Positions 8,990 through 17,543 of a stretch of DNA of 64,000 nucleotides are shown piece by piece. A model generated the notes under the pieces. The model searched no databases. It was given only the letters and a program-made list of their open reading frames with translations, and had not been told where the DNA came from. Position 1 is the first letter of the stretch; the number at the start of each line of letters is the position of its first letter. Position numbers and translations under genes: made by a program. Source of the stretch: Lachnospiraceae bacterium (GTDB lineage Bacteria; Bacillota; Clostridia; Lachnospirales; Lachnospiraceae). The stretch spans positions 1 to 64,000 of the forward strand of contig JAGBEV010000044.1 of the NCBI GenBank assembly GCA_017936785.1. The letters run 5' to 3'.

Positions 8990-11368
8990 TTATTCCATAT
9001 TCGAGCTTTCCGCAGGCGAAATGCTGCGGACGCATTGTGTGGTCAAAAATGCCGCCGCAAGCACGATCACAAGGATAAACAGCGGATAGAGCACATAAAC
9101 TTCCAGAGGGCGGATGGCATACTCAATTCCATATTGTGCGCCTATAATTTTAAAAATCTGTCCTGCCACTAGTTTTGTTGCCGGAGTTGATATGACGGCT
9201 GAAAAAACGGTTGAAATGATCAATACGATTCCGACCCGCAGGGTGTGATACCATATGATCGTATTGTTTTGAAATCCGATAGCTTTTAAAATCCCGATTT
9301 CACCCTGTTCCCTGGCAATGAAGGAGCGTTCCATCAATACGACCACAAGGGTACAGATCGTAGACATGATCAGTATGATGATAAATCTGACACTGTACAT
9401 GCTTGAAGCGGTATAGCCTGTTTGATAATCCGAATATTCGCCGCCGGTATAAACATCCCAGCCTTTAAAAATTTCCTTTATTTTCTCAATACGCTGTTTG
9501 ACTTCGGAATCATCCGGATCATCTGTGAAGTTGATCTGAAATGCCAGATAACCCATTAACTGGGAATAATTCACTTCTTCTGTTTCATGAAGTCTTACGC
9601 CTTCTCCCATATTATTCAGGGATTGATAAAGTGCAGTGATCAGATAGTCTTTGTTTCCGTCTTTATAGGCTATGGTAATGGTGTCGCCGATTTCAACCTC
9701 CAGCTCTTCGGCTATTATCCCGGTTATGGCTACCTCATCTGTATTTTGTGGCGGAGTTCCCTCTATATAGACATATTGATCCGTAGTAGTTCCTGTACCT
9801 TGAAATACAAGGGATTTATAGGATTTATCCCCATTTATAAGGGACAGCTTAAACAATGTCTCAAGGGCGCATTGTGCCGGGATACCGTTATCCTCCAGCG
9901 TATCTTCTATTTCCTTTAATTGTTCTCTTTCTTTGTCGTGACCGTTTTCCGTGTAAAAATCTGAATAGTTGTCATTAGGGTTTTCTATGTATACATCGCT
10001 TATTGTTAGGGACATTATGGGTAAAAGACGGTCGCTTTTTAATGTATTGATGGTATTTACAATGATTATGATCAATGTGATACTGAGTGTAAAACTTAGG
10101 AACATGATGAAATAACGCTTCATACCGCTGAAAATATCATGAAAAGCCATGAATTCTGCCGGGCGGAGCCTGCTTTTATAGAGCTTTAAAATTCCTTTAC
10201 TTTTGAAGTTTTCTCCTTTGGAGCCGTTTCGTATCGCGTCTACAGGAGTGAATTTCTGGACCTTTTTTGTGCAGCCAAAGCAAAAGAGCATGATGATTCC
10301 CAGCACTGCTAAAGCGCAGAGGATATTGATCAGGTAATGATTCTGATTTTCCATAACAATGGATTGGGAAACGCTCTTAAGCATTACATGTCCAAAGGGG
10401 ATACCGCAAAACAGACCGATAACGGAGCCTGTTATGGATAGGGCAAAATATTTAACCAGATAAAGTCCCCTGATTTTTGCCGGCTTGATGCCGATCGCTT
10501 TCATAACACCGATCTGCCTGTATTCTTCAGATAGTGTAAAGGCAATGGTAAACCGAAGAATAACAAGTGCGATCAAAATAAGGCAGACGCTTGCCATTAA
10601 CAGACAGCCTACGATCACCATATATATAAGGTATGTCATCTTTATAAAGCTCTTGTCACCTGAAAAAATAATGTTACTGTCAGTCTTATTTAAAGCCTGT
10701 TTAAGAGTTTTTACATCTTCTGTACTGATGTAGCAGATATTTCCTTTAAAACCTGCTGCAGCCGGATCGGATGTGAATTTTTCATAATCGGTTTCATTGA
10801 TCAAAAATCTGCATAAACCCATCATGGGAGAACCCAGAAGGGCATCTTTTATATATCCGTCAATTACAAAATCCTGAGAAGTTTCGCCTACTGTAACGGT
10901 AAGTTTATCGCCGGTTGAAAGACCGGCTGTTTCCATATGAGCCTTAGAAAGATAAATGTGACCTTGTTCTACATCTGTGATCCGGTTGTCATTTGCATCG
11001 AAATAATTAAGCTGTACATTTTCAGATGACATGAGTATGCTGGTGGCTGAAATTTTTATAGCCGTTCCATCTGCTTCAATACTGCTTGTATCAATATAGA
11101 TTACCGGTTCAATGCCATAGGAACTGACGCTGTCCTGTTCGTTAAGGATGTCCGCTATCCGGTCCTCTGAGGTTCCCATTGCTTTGGTAGCAACGGTCAG
11201 TTCCGGCATCCCTGCCTTTTCAAAGTAATCATCCAGTGCCGTTGAAATCGTAATGATATTATTGACGCTGCTGGATACAAACATAGTTGCAAGAATAATG
11301 AACAGAAATAAGATCATGTTCATCGTCTTTTTTCGTTTTAAATCTTTTTTTAAAATGTTCCAATACAT
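8990..11368 (-). CDS. FtsX-like ABC transporter permease (two FtsX domains)
   Basis: The 792-residue protein has an N-terminal membrane segment (about 17-38), an extracytoplasmic domain, then three membrane segments (about 245-380) forming the first FtsX domain. A fourth to eighth segment repeats this plan (about 425-445, 670-690, 705-725, 750-775). EEYRQIGVMKAIGIKP and EQGEIGILKAIGFQNN are the two copies of the cytoplasmic helix that contacts the ATPase. It lacks the single very large loop of BceB-type permeases and is closer to the duplicated FtsX type. It is the first gene of the minus-strand operon, with GGAAAGGAG before its ATG and a 31-nt palindrome overlapping that site. Confidence 0.93.
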   Translation of the reverse strand: MYWNILKKDLKRKKTMNMILFLFIILATMFVSSSVNNIITISTALDDYFEKAGMPELTVATKAMGTSEDRIADILNEQDSVSSYGIEPVIYIDTSSIEADGTAIKISATSILMSSENVQLNYFDANDNRITDVEQGHIYLSKAHMETAGLSTGDKLTVTVGETSQDFVIDGYIKDALLGSPMMGLCRFLINETDYEKFTSDPAAAGFKGNICYISTEDVKTLKQALNKTDSNIIFSGDKSFIKMTYLIYMVIVGCLLMASVCLILIALVILRFTIAFTLSEEYRQIGVMKAIGIKPAKIRGLYLVKYFALSITGSVIGLFCGIPFGHVMLKSVSQSIVMENQNHYLINILCALAVLGIIMLFCFGCTKKVQKFTPVDAIRNGSKGENFKSKGILKLYKSRLRPAEFMAFHDIFSGMKRYFIMFLSFTLSITLIIIIVNTINTLKSDRLLPIMSLTISDVYIENPNDNYSDFYTENGHDKEREQLKEIEDTLEDNGIPAQCALETLFKLSLINGDKSYKSLVFQGTGTTTDQYVYIEGTPPQNTDEVAITGIIAEELEVEIGDTITIAYKDGNKDYLITALYQSLNNMGEGVRLHETEEVNYSQLMGYLAFQINFTDDPDDSEVKQRIEKIKEIFKGWDVYTGGEYSDYQTGYTASSMYSVRFIIILIMSTICTLVVVLMERSFIAREQGEIGILKAIGFQNNTIIWYHTLRVGIVLIISTVFSAVISTPATKLVAGQIFKIIGAQYGIEYAIRPLEVYVLYPLFILVIVLAAAFLTTQCVRSISPAESSNME

Positions 11369-11379
11369 GTTTTGGCTCC

Positions 11380-11410
11380 TTTCCTGTTATAATCTCATTA
11401 CAACAGGAAA
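11380..11410 (-). promoter_or_regulatory. 31-nt palindrome at the ribosome-binding site of the ABC operon
   Basis: Arms at 11380-11393 and 11397-11410 pair at 13 of 14 positions around a 3-nt centre. The downstream arm runs into the GGAAAGGAG Shine-Dalgarno sequence of the permease gene 12 nt before its ATG. It could be an operator for the operon's response regulator or another repressor, or an RNA hairpin that limits translation. The two cannot be separated from sequence alone. Confidence 0.5.
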
Positions 11411-11471
11411 ATTATTAAATAGTCCTTAAATATAATCTTCCAAATATGAAAATGTTAATAAATATAATAAA

Positions 11472-11500
11472 TTGAAAAGAATATCCATATTAGGTATATT
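11472..11500 (+). promoter_or_regulatory. Sigma-A-type promoter for the DNA glycosylase gene
   Basis: TTGAAA at 11472-11477 and TATATT at 11495-11500 are separated by exactly 17 nt, 65 nt before the glycosylase ATG. A second TATAAT-like box starts four bases later. Confidence 0.55.
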
Positions 11501-11564
11501 ATAATTATTTAAAGGTTTTGAAAAGAACAGGAATACATGACAGCAGGTCAAAGGAGAGCAATAT

Positions 11565-12149
11565 ATGAAGCTGAACCGGTCATTTTATACTGAAGATGTT
11601 CTGAAAGTGGCTGAAAAACTCTTAGGAAAAATATTAGTTCATGAATCCCCGGAAGGAATTACCAAAGGAAAAATTGTGGAAGTGGAAGCATATAACGGGC
11701 TCACCGACAAAGCTGCCCATTCCTATCCCAATCTGTGCACCGAACGGACCAGAATACAGTTTCAGGAAGGCGGCTACGCCTATATCTATTTCATCTACGG
11801 AATGCACACCTGCATGAACATCGTAACCGGAAAACCTGACGAACCCCAGGCGGTACTTCTGCGCGCCTTAGAGCCCGTAGACGGCATAGACCTGATGAAG
11901 CAAAGGCGAAAGACCGATAAAATCGCCAATCTCTGCAACGGTCCCGGCAAACTATGCCAGGCTATGGGAATTACCAGAGAACACTACGGACAGGACCTAT
12001 GTGCAGGACCCCTCTATCTGGAAGATGCCGCCCCGATCCCCAAAGAAAACATCCTGCAAACCAAACGAATCAACATCGATTACGCCCAAGAAGCAAAAGA
12101 CTTCCTATGGAGATACACCATAAAAGACAACCCTTTCGTTTCTAAATAA
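11565..12149 (+). CDS. 3-methyladenine DNA glycosylase (AAG/MPG family)
   Basis: This 194-residue protein has the usual length for the bacterial AAG (MPG) family, which removes alkylated purines and hypoxanthine from DNA to start base excision repair. Typical segments are LAEKLLGK-like VAEKLLGKILVH near the start, the catalytic Glu region KIVEVEAYNG, the DNA-facing YAYIYFIYGMHTCMNIVT, and QAVLLRALEPVDG and LCNGPGKLCQAMGI. The ATG has AAAGGAG 9 nt upstream. It is followed by a YjbR-family gene after 51 nt, possibly on the same transcript. The family identity is clear; substrate range is not visible. Confidence 0.95.
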   Translation: MKLNRSFYTEDVLKVAEKLLGKILVHESPEGITKGKIVEVEAYNGLTDKAAHSYPNLCTERTRIQFQEGGYAYIYFIYGMHTCMNIVTGKPDEPQAVLLRALEPVDGIDLMKQRRKTDKIANLCNGPGKLCQAMGITREHYGQDLCAGPLYLEDAAPIPKENILQTKRINIDYAQEAKDFLWRYTIKDNPFVSK

Positions 12150-12200
12150 TAATCCCAGCCATAAGAACCAAAATCGCACCCCACACCCGAAAGTATCAGA

Positions 12201-12578
12201 ATGGAGACAAAAATGGAAAAACCAATGACAACCCGCCAGGAAGCGATCAAATACTGCATGAAATTCCAGGACACCTACGAGGACTATCCTTTTCACGACC
12301 CCAACTGGACCTGTATGCGCTTAAAATCCAACAAACGCATCTTCGCATGGATCTACGAACATAACGAAAAAATCTGGATCAACGTAAAATGCGATCCCGA
12401 ATGGCGGGACCTGTGGAGAAACGCCTATGAATCCGTCCTCCCCGCCTACCACATGAACAAAGAACACTGGAACTCCATCATCTTAGATGGCACAATCCCC
12501 ACCCCCGAACTCCACCGAATGATCGCCGAAAGCTATGAATTATGTGCCAAAAAGAACCAGAACCCCAAAAAAAGGTAA
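12201..12578 (+). CDS. MmcQ/YjbR family DNA-binding protein
   Basis: This 125-residue protein shows the features of the MmcQ/YjbR family: a start helix with REEAxxYC-like TRQEAIKYCM, the DYPF motif (EDYPFHDPNWTCMRL), KRIFAWIYEH, and the basic core WINVKCDPEW followed by HWNSIILDGTIPTPELHRMI. The fold is of the CyaY type and members are annotated as DNA-binding without a defined role. An ATG at 12213 (MEKPMTT) is an alternative start; the first ATG follows ATCAGAATGGAG and neither has a strong site. Copy 1 of the long palindromic element begins 16 nt after its stop. Confidence 0.88.
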   Translation: METKMEKPMTTRQEAIKYCMKFQDTYEDYPFHDPNWTCMRLKSNKRIFAWIYEHNEKIWINVKCDPEWRDLWRNAYESVLPAYHMNKEHWNSIILDGTIPTPELHRMIAESYELCAKKNQNPKKR

Positions 12579-12593
12579 ATTTTACCACAGCCA

Positions 12594-12863
12594 GCGGACC
12601 GGGAGTTGCAAAGGGCGGGCGGGTAGTTCTTCTTTTCTGCGGCTTCTGCAATAAAACGGCAATTTTTCTTACAGAATGCATCACCCCCAGGGAAACCAGC
12701 CCCGGATGGGCTGGTTAACCGTCTCTGCGGCATGGACGCCGCATAGACGGTGCTCCCGTCCGTTACCAATAATACTCCGCGCATTCTGTTAGAAAAATCC
12801 GTTTTACTGCTCAGCCGCAGAAAAGAAGAACTACCCGCCCGCCCTTTGCAACTCCCGGTCCGC
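12594..12863. repeat. Palindromic structured element, copy 1
   Basis: The outer arms 12594-12644 and 12813-12863 are perfect 51-nt reverse complements. Inside them, 12652-12679 and 12781-12806 form a second inverted repeat (AAAACGG...ACAGAATGC). The centre holds a 9-bp hairpin (12694-12716, loop CGGAT), a hairpin at 12718-12751 (7 + 6 bp, loop ATGGAC) and a CCCGTCCG motif (12756-12763). The inner core recurs nearly unchanged at 37456-37733, but the outer arms there are unrelated. It exactly fills the gap between two convergent genes. No open frame with a ribosome binding site and no U-run after either arm is seen. It could be a structured RNA or a non-autonomous mobile element; the family is not recognised. 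Confidence 0.85.
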
Positions 12864-12885
12864 GTCCGCCCTAAAATCTCCCCCC

Positions 12886-14241
12886 TTACACCTGAATCCA
12901 CCCCGCCGCCTCCGCAACAGCAAACAAAACGATCAAAATCAGACAAACCGGAGCAATCCATTTCAACATAACCGTATAAAACCTCTTAACCTTAAATTCT
13001 CCATTTATCTCAACCTCATCATAAACAACCTGCGGCTTTATAAAAAACCCGATACTGATACAAGTCAATATCCCTATAACAGGCATCAGAATACTATTAC
13101 TTATGAAATCAAAAAAATCCAAAAGCCCCATCCCCAAAATCCGAATAAAGTTCAAACTCCCATACCCCAGAGAAATGACCGCACCCATGATCAATACATA
13201 AACAGTGGTCAAAGCAGTAGTCCTTTTTCTGCTCCAGCCCCATTTATCACAGACAATAGATACATTGGTCTCCATTAATGAAATGGAAGAAGTCAGTGCT
13301 GCAAACAGCACCAGCAGAAAGAATACAGTCCCTATGATGCTGCCAAATTTCATATTCTCAAATACCTTCGGCATCGTAACAAACATCAGGGAAGGTCCTT
13401 TTCCCAAGGCTTCTTCATTTCCGCCGGAAAAAACAAAAACGGAAGGAACGATCATAAATCCCGCCAGAATAGCAAGGGCTGTATCAAAAAGCTCGATCTG
13501 ACGCACGGATTTTTCCAGATTATCCTCTTTTTTCATATAAGAGCCATAGGTGATCATGGTGCCCATGGCAAGTGACATGGAATAAAACAACTGCCCCATG
13601 GCAGCAAGAACAGTTGTGGCAGAAAAACGGCTGAAATCAGGCAGAAGATAATATTTAACCCCTTCCATGGCTCCGGGTCTTGTAACGCAGTACAGGGCGA
13701 TCGCCACGGTCAGCACGATCAATACAGGCATAAGAACACAGCTTGCACGCTCAATGCCCTTTTCCACTCCGATCATGACCACTACAGCCGTAAACAGTAC
13801 AAAAACCCCAAACCATAGGATAGGTTCTGCGGACCCTGTAATAAATCCGTTATAATATTCTTCCTCCGCGGCTGCGACTACATTTCCCGTAAGGAAGGTG
13901 ATCAGATATTTTACAACCCAGCCGCCGATCACACAATAATATGGGGTAATGATAAATGAAGCTGCACAGGCAAGATAGCCGATTATCCCAAAACGCTTGT
14001 CCAGCTTTTGAAAGGCATTTATGGCACTTAAACCCGTCCTGCGTCCGATGGCAATTTCAGTGATCATCAAAGTGAAGCCCAGTGTTACGGCAAGGATCAG
14101 ATAGACCAGAATAAAAATTCCACCGCCGTATTTTGCGGCAAGATAGGGAAAGCGCCAAAGATTCCCCAGACCTACGGCAGAGCCTGCCGCCGCAAGGACA
14201 AAGCCCAGTGTATTAGAAAAAGAACTTCTTTTATTTTCCAT
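12886..14241 (-). CDS. Sodium-dependent transporter of the SNF (NSS) family
   Basis: This 451-residue, roughly 11-12-segment membrane protein has the NSS signature early in segment 1 (AAAGSAVGLGNLWRFPYLAAKYGGG), which in LeuT-like proteins forms the sodium and substrate sites, and a matching Ser/Thr-rich segment 8 (LVLFAALTSSISLMET). It probably imports an amino acid with sodium; the substrate is not evident. I chose the ATG at 14241 because GAAAGGA lies 10 nt before it; an in-frame TTG six codons earlier overlaps that site. Its 3' end lies 22 nt from the palindromic element. It is divergent from the EAL gene at 14408. Confidence 0.92.
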   Translation of the reverse strand: MENKRSSFSNTLGFVLAAAGSAVGLGNLWRFPYLAAKYGGGIFILVYLILAVTLGFTLMITEIAIGRRTGLSAINAFQKLDKRFGIIGYLACAASFIITPYYCVIGGWVVKYLITFLTGNVVAAAEEEYYNGFITGSAEPILWFGVFVLFTAVVVMIGVEKGIERASCVLMPVLIVLTVAIALYCVTRPGAMEGVKYYLLPDFSRFSATTVLAAMGQLFYSMSLAMGTMITYGSYMKKEDNLEKSVRQIELFDTALAILAGFMIVPSVFVFSGGNEEALGKGPSLMFVTMPKVFENMKFGSIIGTVFFLLVLFAALTSSISLMETNVSIVCDKWGWSRKRTTALTTVYVLIMGAVISLGYGSLNFIRILGMGLLDFFDFISNSILMPVIGILTCISIGFFIKPQVVYDEVEINGEFKVKRFYTVMLKWIAPVCLILIVLFAVAEAAGWIQV

Positions 14242-14310
14242 AGTTTTAAATCCTTTCAAGCATTCTTAATCTAGTTTGTGCCATATTCAGGTAATTATGC
14301 TATGCAAAAT

Positions 14311-14323
14311 CTCGTAATACGAG
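14311..14323. promoter_or_regulatory. 13-nt perfect palindrome in a divergent promoter region
   Basis: CTCGTA-A-TACGAG is a perfect palindrome lying between the divergent symporter and EAL genes, just upstream of the probable plus-strand promoter. Its size suits a homodimeric regulator site, but no regulator is identified. Confidence 0.35.
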
Positions 14324-14337
14324 TATTGGCAGTCGGC

Positions 14338-14366
14338 TTGTTTTACAATAAATTCTATAGTAAAAT
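14338..14366 (+). promoter_or_regulatory. Promoter of the EAL protein gene
   Basis: TTGTTT at 14338-14343 and TAAAAT at 14361-14366 are spaced by 17 nt, 42 nt before the ATG. The -35 box is imperfect. Confidence 0.45.
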
Positions 14367-14407
14367 AATATAAATAAATGTATTCTTTAGCGTAAGAAGG
14401 GATAGCA

Positions 14408-16300
14408 ATGAATATTAAAGTACAGTGCTGCGGAATTGTTCTGATGTTTGTCATCTTATATTTTTATGGGCGTCAGAAAAAGATTCGTTTAAATACAGAA
14501 AAAGCATTTTTGGGAATGTTTTGTACCATTCTGGCAAGTCTTTTTATGGATATTCTTTCCCTTGTGGCACTCACTCATATGGACCAGCTTCCTGTTTTAG
14601 CGGTAGATTTAATTTGTAAGGCTTATATTGCCATGCTTGTGCTGTCTGCTTTGTCAGGCATCCTTTATGTATGTACGGATATCTATGGCGGAGGACCACG
14701 GTATCGGAAGGTGACTTCCTTTTATTGTATCATGGCAGGAATAGGTATTATTTTAATATTTATTTTACCTATTTACAAAATCTGTAATGGCGAAAAGGAA
14801 ATGTATACTTATGGTCCCAGTGCTTTGGTGACTTATGCCTTTGCTTTTTTCTTTTTTACTGCAACCCTGATTTTAATGCAGCGGCATAAGGATAGTATGA
14901 ATCCAAGAAGGCGGGAAGCAGTATATATCTGGATAGCTTTTTGGATCATTGCCGCAGTCATACAATTCATATTCAAGGAATTGCTGGTTGTGGGCTATGC
15001 AGGTGCAATTGCTGTTATGGTGATCTATCTGAAACTGGAAAATCCGGAGACCAATTTAGACCGGCAGACAGGCTTGTATAATCAAAACGCCCTTTTGCAG
15101 TATATTATCCAGCTGCATGGCAGGAATCAGGAGTTTTCAGTTCTCTGTATGATCTTCTCCCGTTCTCAGACCAATAACATGACTTCGGAAGAGGAACAGC
15201 AGATCAGAAGGGAAGTCATTAAATTTATTCTGGAAATTCCCAATGCTTTAGCATTTAGGAATGCGGAGGATGAAATTGCCCTTTTGTTCCGGCATGAAAC
15301 CGAAGCAGAAGAGTGCGGTGCCATGTTGAAGCGGCGTTTTGAATTTGGCTGGGGGAAAAACAGCAATATTTTTGTCAGCCCCAATTGGATGTACGTGCCG
15401 GATACTCAAATAGTAAATCAGGCTGAAGATATTTTGTATCTATTGAGATATGCAAGACAAAACAGCAAAGACTTCGGAGAAAGCGAAACAGTGATCATTG
15501 ACAAGATGATTGCAGACCGTATGTATGAAGAAAAAAGGGTCGAGCATTTAATGCTGAGAGCCATAGAAAAGGACCGCATAGAAGTCTATTACCAGCCGAT
15601 TTTCTCCACAAAGGAACAGTGCTTTACCTCTGCAGAGGCTCTGATCCGCATCAGGGATGAAAATGATGAGATCGTACCGCCGGGGGTTTTTATCAATATT
15701 GCAGAAAAAAACGGGATGATCATTAAGCTGGGTGAAATCGTATTTGAGAAGGTATGCAGTTTCTTGAAGGAGCATCGACCGGTCCAGCTGGGAATACATT
15801 ACATAGAGGTCAATCTGTCCGTAGTGCAGTGTGCTTATGAACATCTGGCGGAAAGCTTTATCCGGATCATGGAGAAGTACGGAATTGATCCTGCATGGAT
15901 CAATCTGGAAATAACGGAATCTGCATCCATCAGTGCAAAGAAAATATTATCCAAAAACATGAAGACCTTAATTGATTATGGCGTTCATTTTTCTTTGGAT
16001 GATTTCGGAACGGGTCAGTCCAATTTGAATTACATTGTGGAAATGCCGGTCAACATTGTAAAATTTGACCGCAATATGATTTCAGCATATTTTGAAAACG
16101 GAAAAGCAAAATATGTGATGGATGCTGCAATGCATATGATCCACGGGATGGAGCTTCAGATCGTATCGGAAGGAATCGAAACGAAGGAACAGTTTGATAC
16201 TATGGAAAATCTGGGCATCAGTTATATTCAGGGATACTATTTTTCAAAACCTCTGCCATCTGCGGCATTTTTGGAATTTATTGTAAGACAGAGACAGTGA
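14408..16300 (+). CDS. Membrane c-di-GMP phosphodiesterase (degenerate GGDEF + EAL)
   Basis: The 630-residue protein starts with about six to seven membrane segments (residues 5-220). A degenerate GGDEF domain follows (LDRQTGLYNQNALL to about 375), in which the GGDEF loop reads RNAEDEIALLF, so cyclase activity is unlikely. The EAL domain (about 395-625) keeps the catalytic set: EALIRI, the Asn in EVNLSV, the Glu in ITESAS, DDFGTG, the Lys in VKFDRN, EGIETKEQ and QGYYFSKPL. It should hydrolyse c-di-GMP to pGpG in response to an unknown membrane signal. AAGAAGGGATAG precedes the ATG. It appears to be a single-gene unit, or to run on into the SUFU gene 41 nt later. Confidence 0.93.
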   Translation: MNIKVQCCGIVLMFVILYFYGRQKKIRLNTEKAFLGMFCTILASLFMDILSLVALTHMDQLPVLAVDLICKAYIAMLVLSALSGILYVCTDIYGGGPRYRKVTSFYCIMAGIGIILIFILPIYKICNGEKEMYTYGPSALVTYAFAFFFFTATLILMQRHKDSMNPRRREAVYIWIAFWIIAAVIQFIFKELLVVGYAGAIAVMVIYLKLENPETNLDRQTGLYNQNALLQYIIQLHGRNQEFSVLCMIFSRSQTNNMTSEEEQQIRREVIKFILEIPNALAFRNAEDEIALLFRHETEAEECGAMLKRRFEFGWGKNSNIFVSPNWMYVPDTQIVNQAEDILYLLRYARQNSKDFGESETVIIDKMIADRMYEEKRVEHLMLRAIEKDRIEVYYQPIFSTKEQCFTSAEALIRIRDENDEIVPPGVFINIAEKNGMIIKLGEIVFEKVCSFLKEHRPVQLGIHYIEVNLSVVQCAYEHLAESFIRIMEKYGIDPAWINLEITESASISAKKILSKNMKTLIDYGVHFSLDDFGTGQSNLNYIVEMPVNIVKFDRNMISAYFENGKAKYVMDAAMHMIHGMELQIVSEGIETKEQFDTMENLGISYIQGYYFSKPLPSAAFLEFIVRQRQ

Positions 16301-16341
16301 TCTGATATAGGAGGCATCAGCATAGTAAAAGGAGGATATCT

Positions 16342-17112
16342 ATGGGATTTATTTTTAACCGTAAAAAGAAAGTGTCAAAGGATGGGACCAAGGTTGAGAT
16401 CATAAGATATGGAGACGAAGAGCGAAGTGAGTGGACACCGCCTGCGGAATCGGGACTGTATCTGGAAGAAATTCAGGAACATATTGACAAAGTGTATCCT
16501 TGCAGGGAAAAGGAGCCTTTTGTGTTACATGAGATCGTTTCCGATATTGTACATATTGATGTGAATATTATTCCGCCGGAGGGAGAACGGGATTATTATG
16601 TATTATGGACCAGCGGCATGAGCGACTTACCTATGAATCTGCCGGATGGGGATTATGATAAAAAGGAATATAACAGAGCGGAGCTTTTCATGTATCTGCC
16701 AAAAGACTGGAAGTTTGCCAAGATGGGGGAAATCGATTCTCAAATGTCAGAAGAGTATTACTGGCCCATTCACTGGATCAAGTTTCTGGCAAGATTCCCT
16801 CATGAATATCATACATGGCTGGGAACAGGTCATACGTTACCCAATGGAGAAGATTATGCCCCTCTGGGAGAAGGAACTGAAATGGGAGGATTTTTCTTTA
16901 TTCCCCCGATCTCCCTGGGAGATAAATATCCGGGTGTGGAGCCTTTGACCTGTAAGGATGGCATAAAGATCAATTTCCTGTGGGCAATTCCCATGTACAA
17001 AGAGGAGATTGAATTCAAGCTGGAAGAAGGCTTTGATGCCATGATGGATTTGTTTTCCGAAAAAGAGTTTCCCAGAGTATTGGACCCCAAGCGGGAAAAC
17101 TACAAAAAATAA
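16342..17112 (+). CDS. Suppressor-of-fused (SUFU) domain protein
   Basis: This 256-residue protein matches the bacterial SUFU-domain family. Residues about 45-210 show HEIVSDIVHIDVNII, YYVLWTSGMSDLPM, AELFMYLPKDW, PIHWIKFLARFPHEYHTWLG and the C-terminal LWAIPMYKEEIEFKLEEG, the order seen in this family. Bacterial SUFU proteins are cytoplasmic, have no established function and are sometimes linked to polymorphic-toxin immunity; no toxin gene is adjacent here. The ATG has AAAGGAGG 7 nt upstream. An ArsC-like gene begins 17 nt after the stop, so the two are probably an operon. Confidence 0.88.
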   Translation: MGFIFNRKKKVSKDGTKVEIIRYGDEERSEWTPPAESGLYLEEIQEHIDKVYPCREKEPFVLHEIVSDIVHIDVNIIPPEGERDYYVLWTSGMSDLPMNLPDGDYDKKEYNRAELFMYLPKDWKFAKMGEIDSQMSEEYYWPIHWIKFLARFPHEYHTWLGTGHTLPNGEDYAPLGEGTEMGGFFFIPPISLGDKYPGVEPLTCKDGIKINFLWAIPMYKEEIEFKLEEGFDAMMDLFSEKEFPRVLDPKRENYKK

Positions 17113-17128
17113 AACGGAGGTATGAGAA

Positions 17129-17479
17129 ATGTTATTTATTCAATATCCCAAATGCACTACCTGCCAAAGGGCAAAGAAATGGCTGGAGACAAACAGGATC
17201 AAATTTGAGGAACGTCATATCAAAGAGGAAAATCCAACCTGTGAAGAAATCAGGAAATGGCATAAAATGAGCGGACTGCCCTTAAAGAGATTTTTTAATA
17301 CCAGCGGACTTCTTTATAAAGAAATGCAGTTAAAAGACAAACTTCCCACCATGAGCGAAGAAGACCAATACAACCTTCTTGTCACCGACGGAATGCTGGT
17401 AAAACGCCCTCTTATAGTAGGGGAAGATTTTGTGCTGACCGGGTTTAAGGAAAAGGAGTGGGAAGAAAAATTAAAATAA
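17129..17479 (+). CDS. ArsC/Spx-family thioredoxin-fold protein
   Basis: At 116 residues this has the length of the ArsC/YffB/Spx family. It begins MLFIQYPKCTTCQRAKKWL, with the CTTC redox motif at residues 10-13 (only the first Cys is needed in many ArsC-like enzymes), then GLPLKRFFNTSG, TDGMLVKRPLIVG and GFKEKEWEE, all typical. It may be a glutaredoxin-type or arsenate-reductase-like enzyme, or a Spx-like regulator. No ars genes are nearby, so arsenate resistance is not supported. ACGGAGG precedes the ATG, 17 nt after the SUFU gene. Confidence 0.85.
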   Translation: MLFIQYPKCTTCQRAKKWLETNRIKFEERHIKEENPTCEEIRKWHKMSGLPLKRFFNTSGLLYKEMQLKDKLPTMSEEDQYNLLVTDGMLVKRPLIVGEDFVLTGFKEKEWEEKLK

Positions 17480-17487
17480 TTTTTTCT

Positions 17488-17517
17488 TTGACAAATTTTT
17501 TAATTTTATGTTAGGAT
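17488..17517 (+). promoter_or_regulatory. Promoter upstream of the DUF2798 gene leader
   Basis: A perfect TTGACA lies at 17488-17493, with TAGGAT at 17512-17517 (18-nt spacer). It would start transcription just before the hairpin leader at 17544-17639. Confidence 0.5.
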
Positions 17518-17543
17518 AATCAAGCAAAATAAATAACGTATGA

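Noticed and set aside
12594-12863. Reading copy 1 of the palindromic element as coding (long open frames cross it on both strands)
   Set aside because: The frames have no ribosome site, extend genes on the wrong strand, and reflect the GC-rich palindrome only.
12594-12863. Element as a simple bidirectional terminator
   Set aside because: No T-run follows either arm, and copy 2 lies upstream of a gene rather than between convergent ends.
12594-12863. Element as a retron non-coding RNA
   Set aside because: A long variable stem would fit, but there is no reverse transcriptase gene near either copy.
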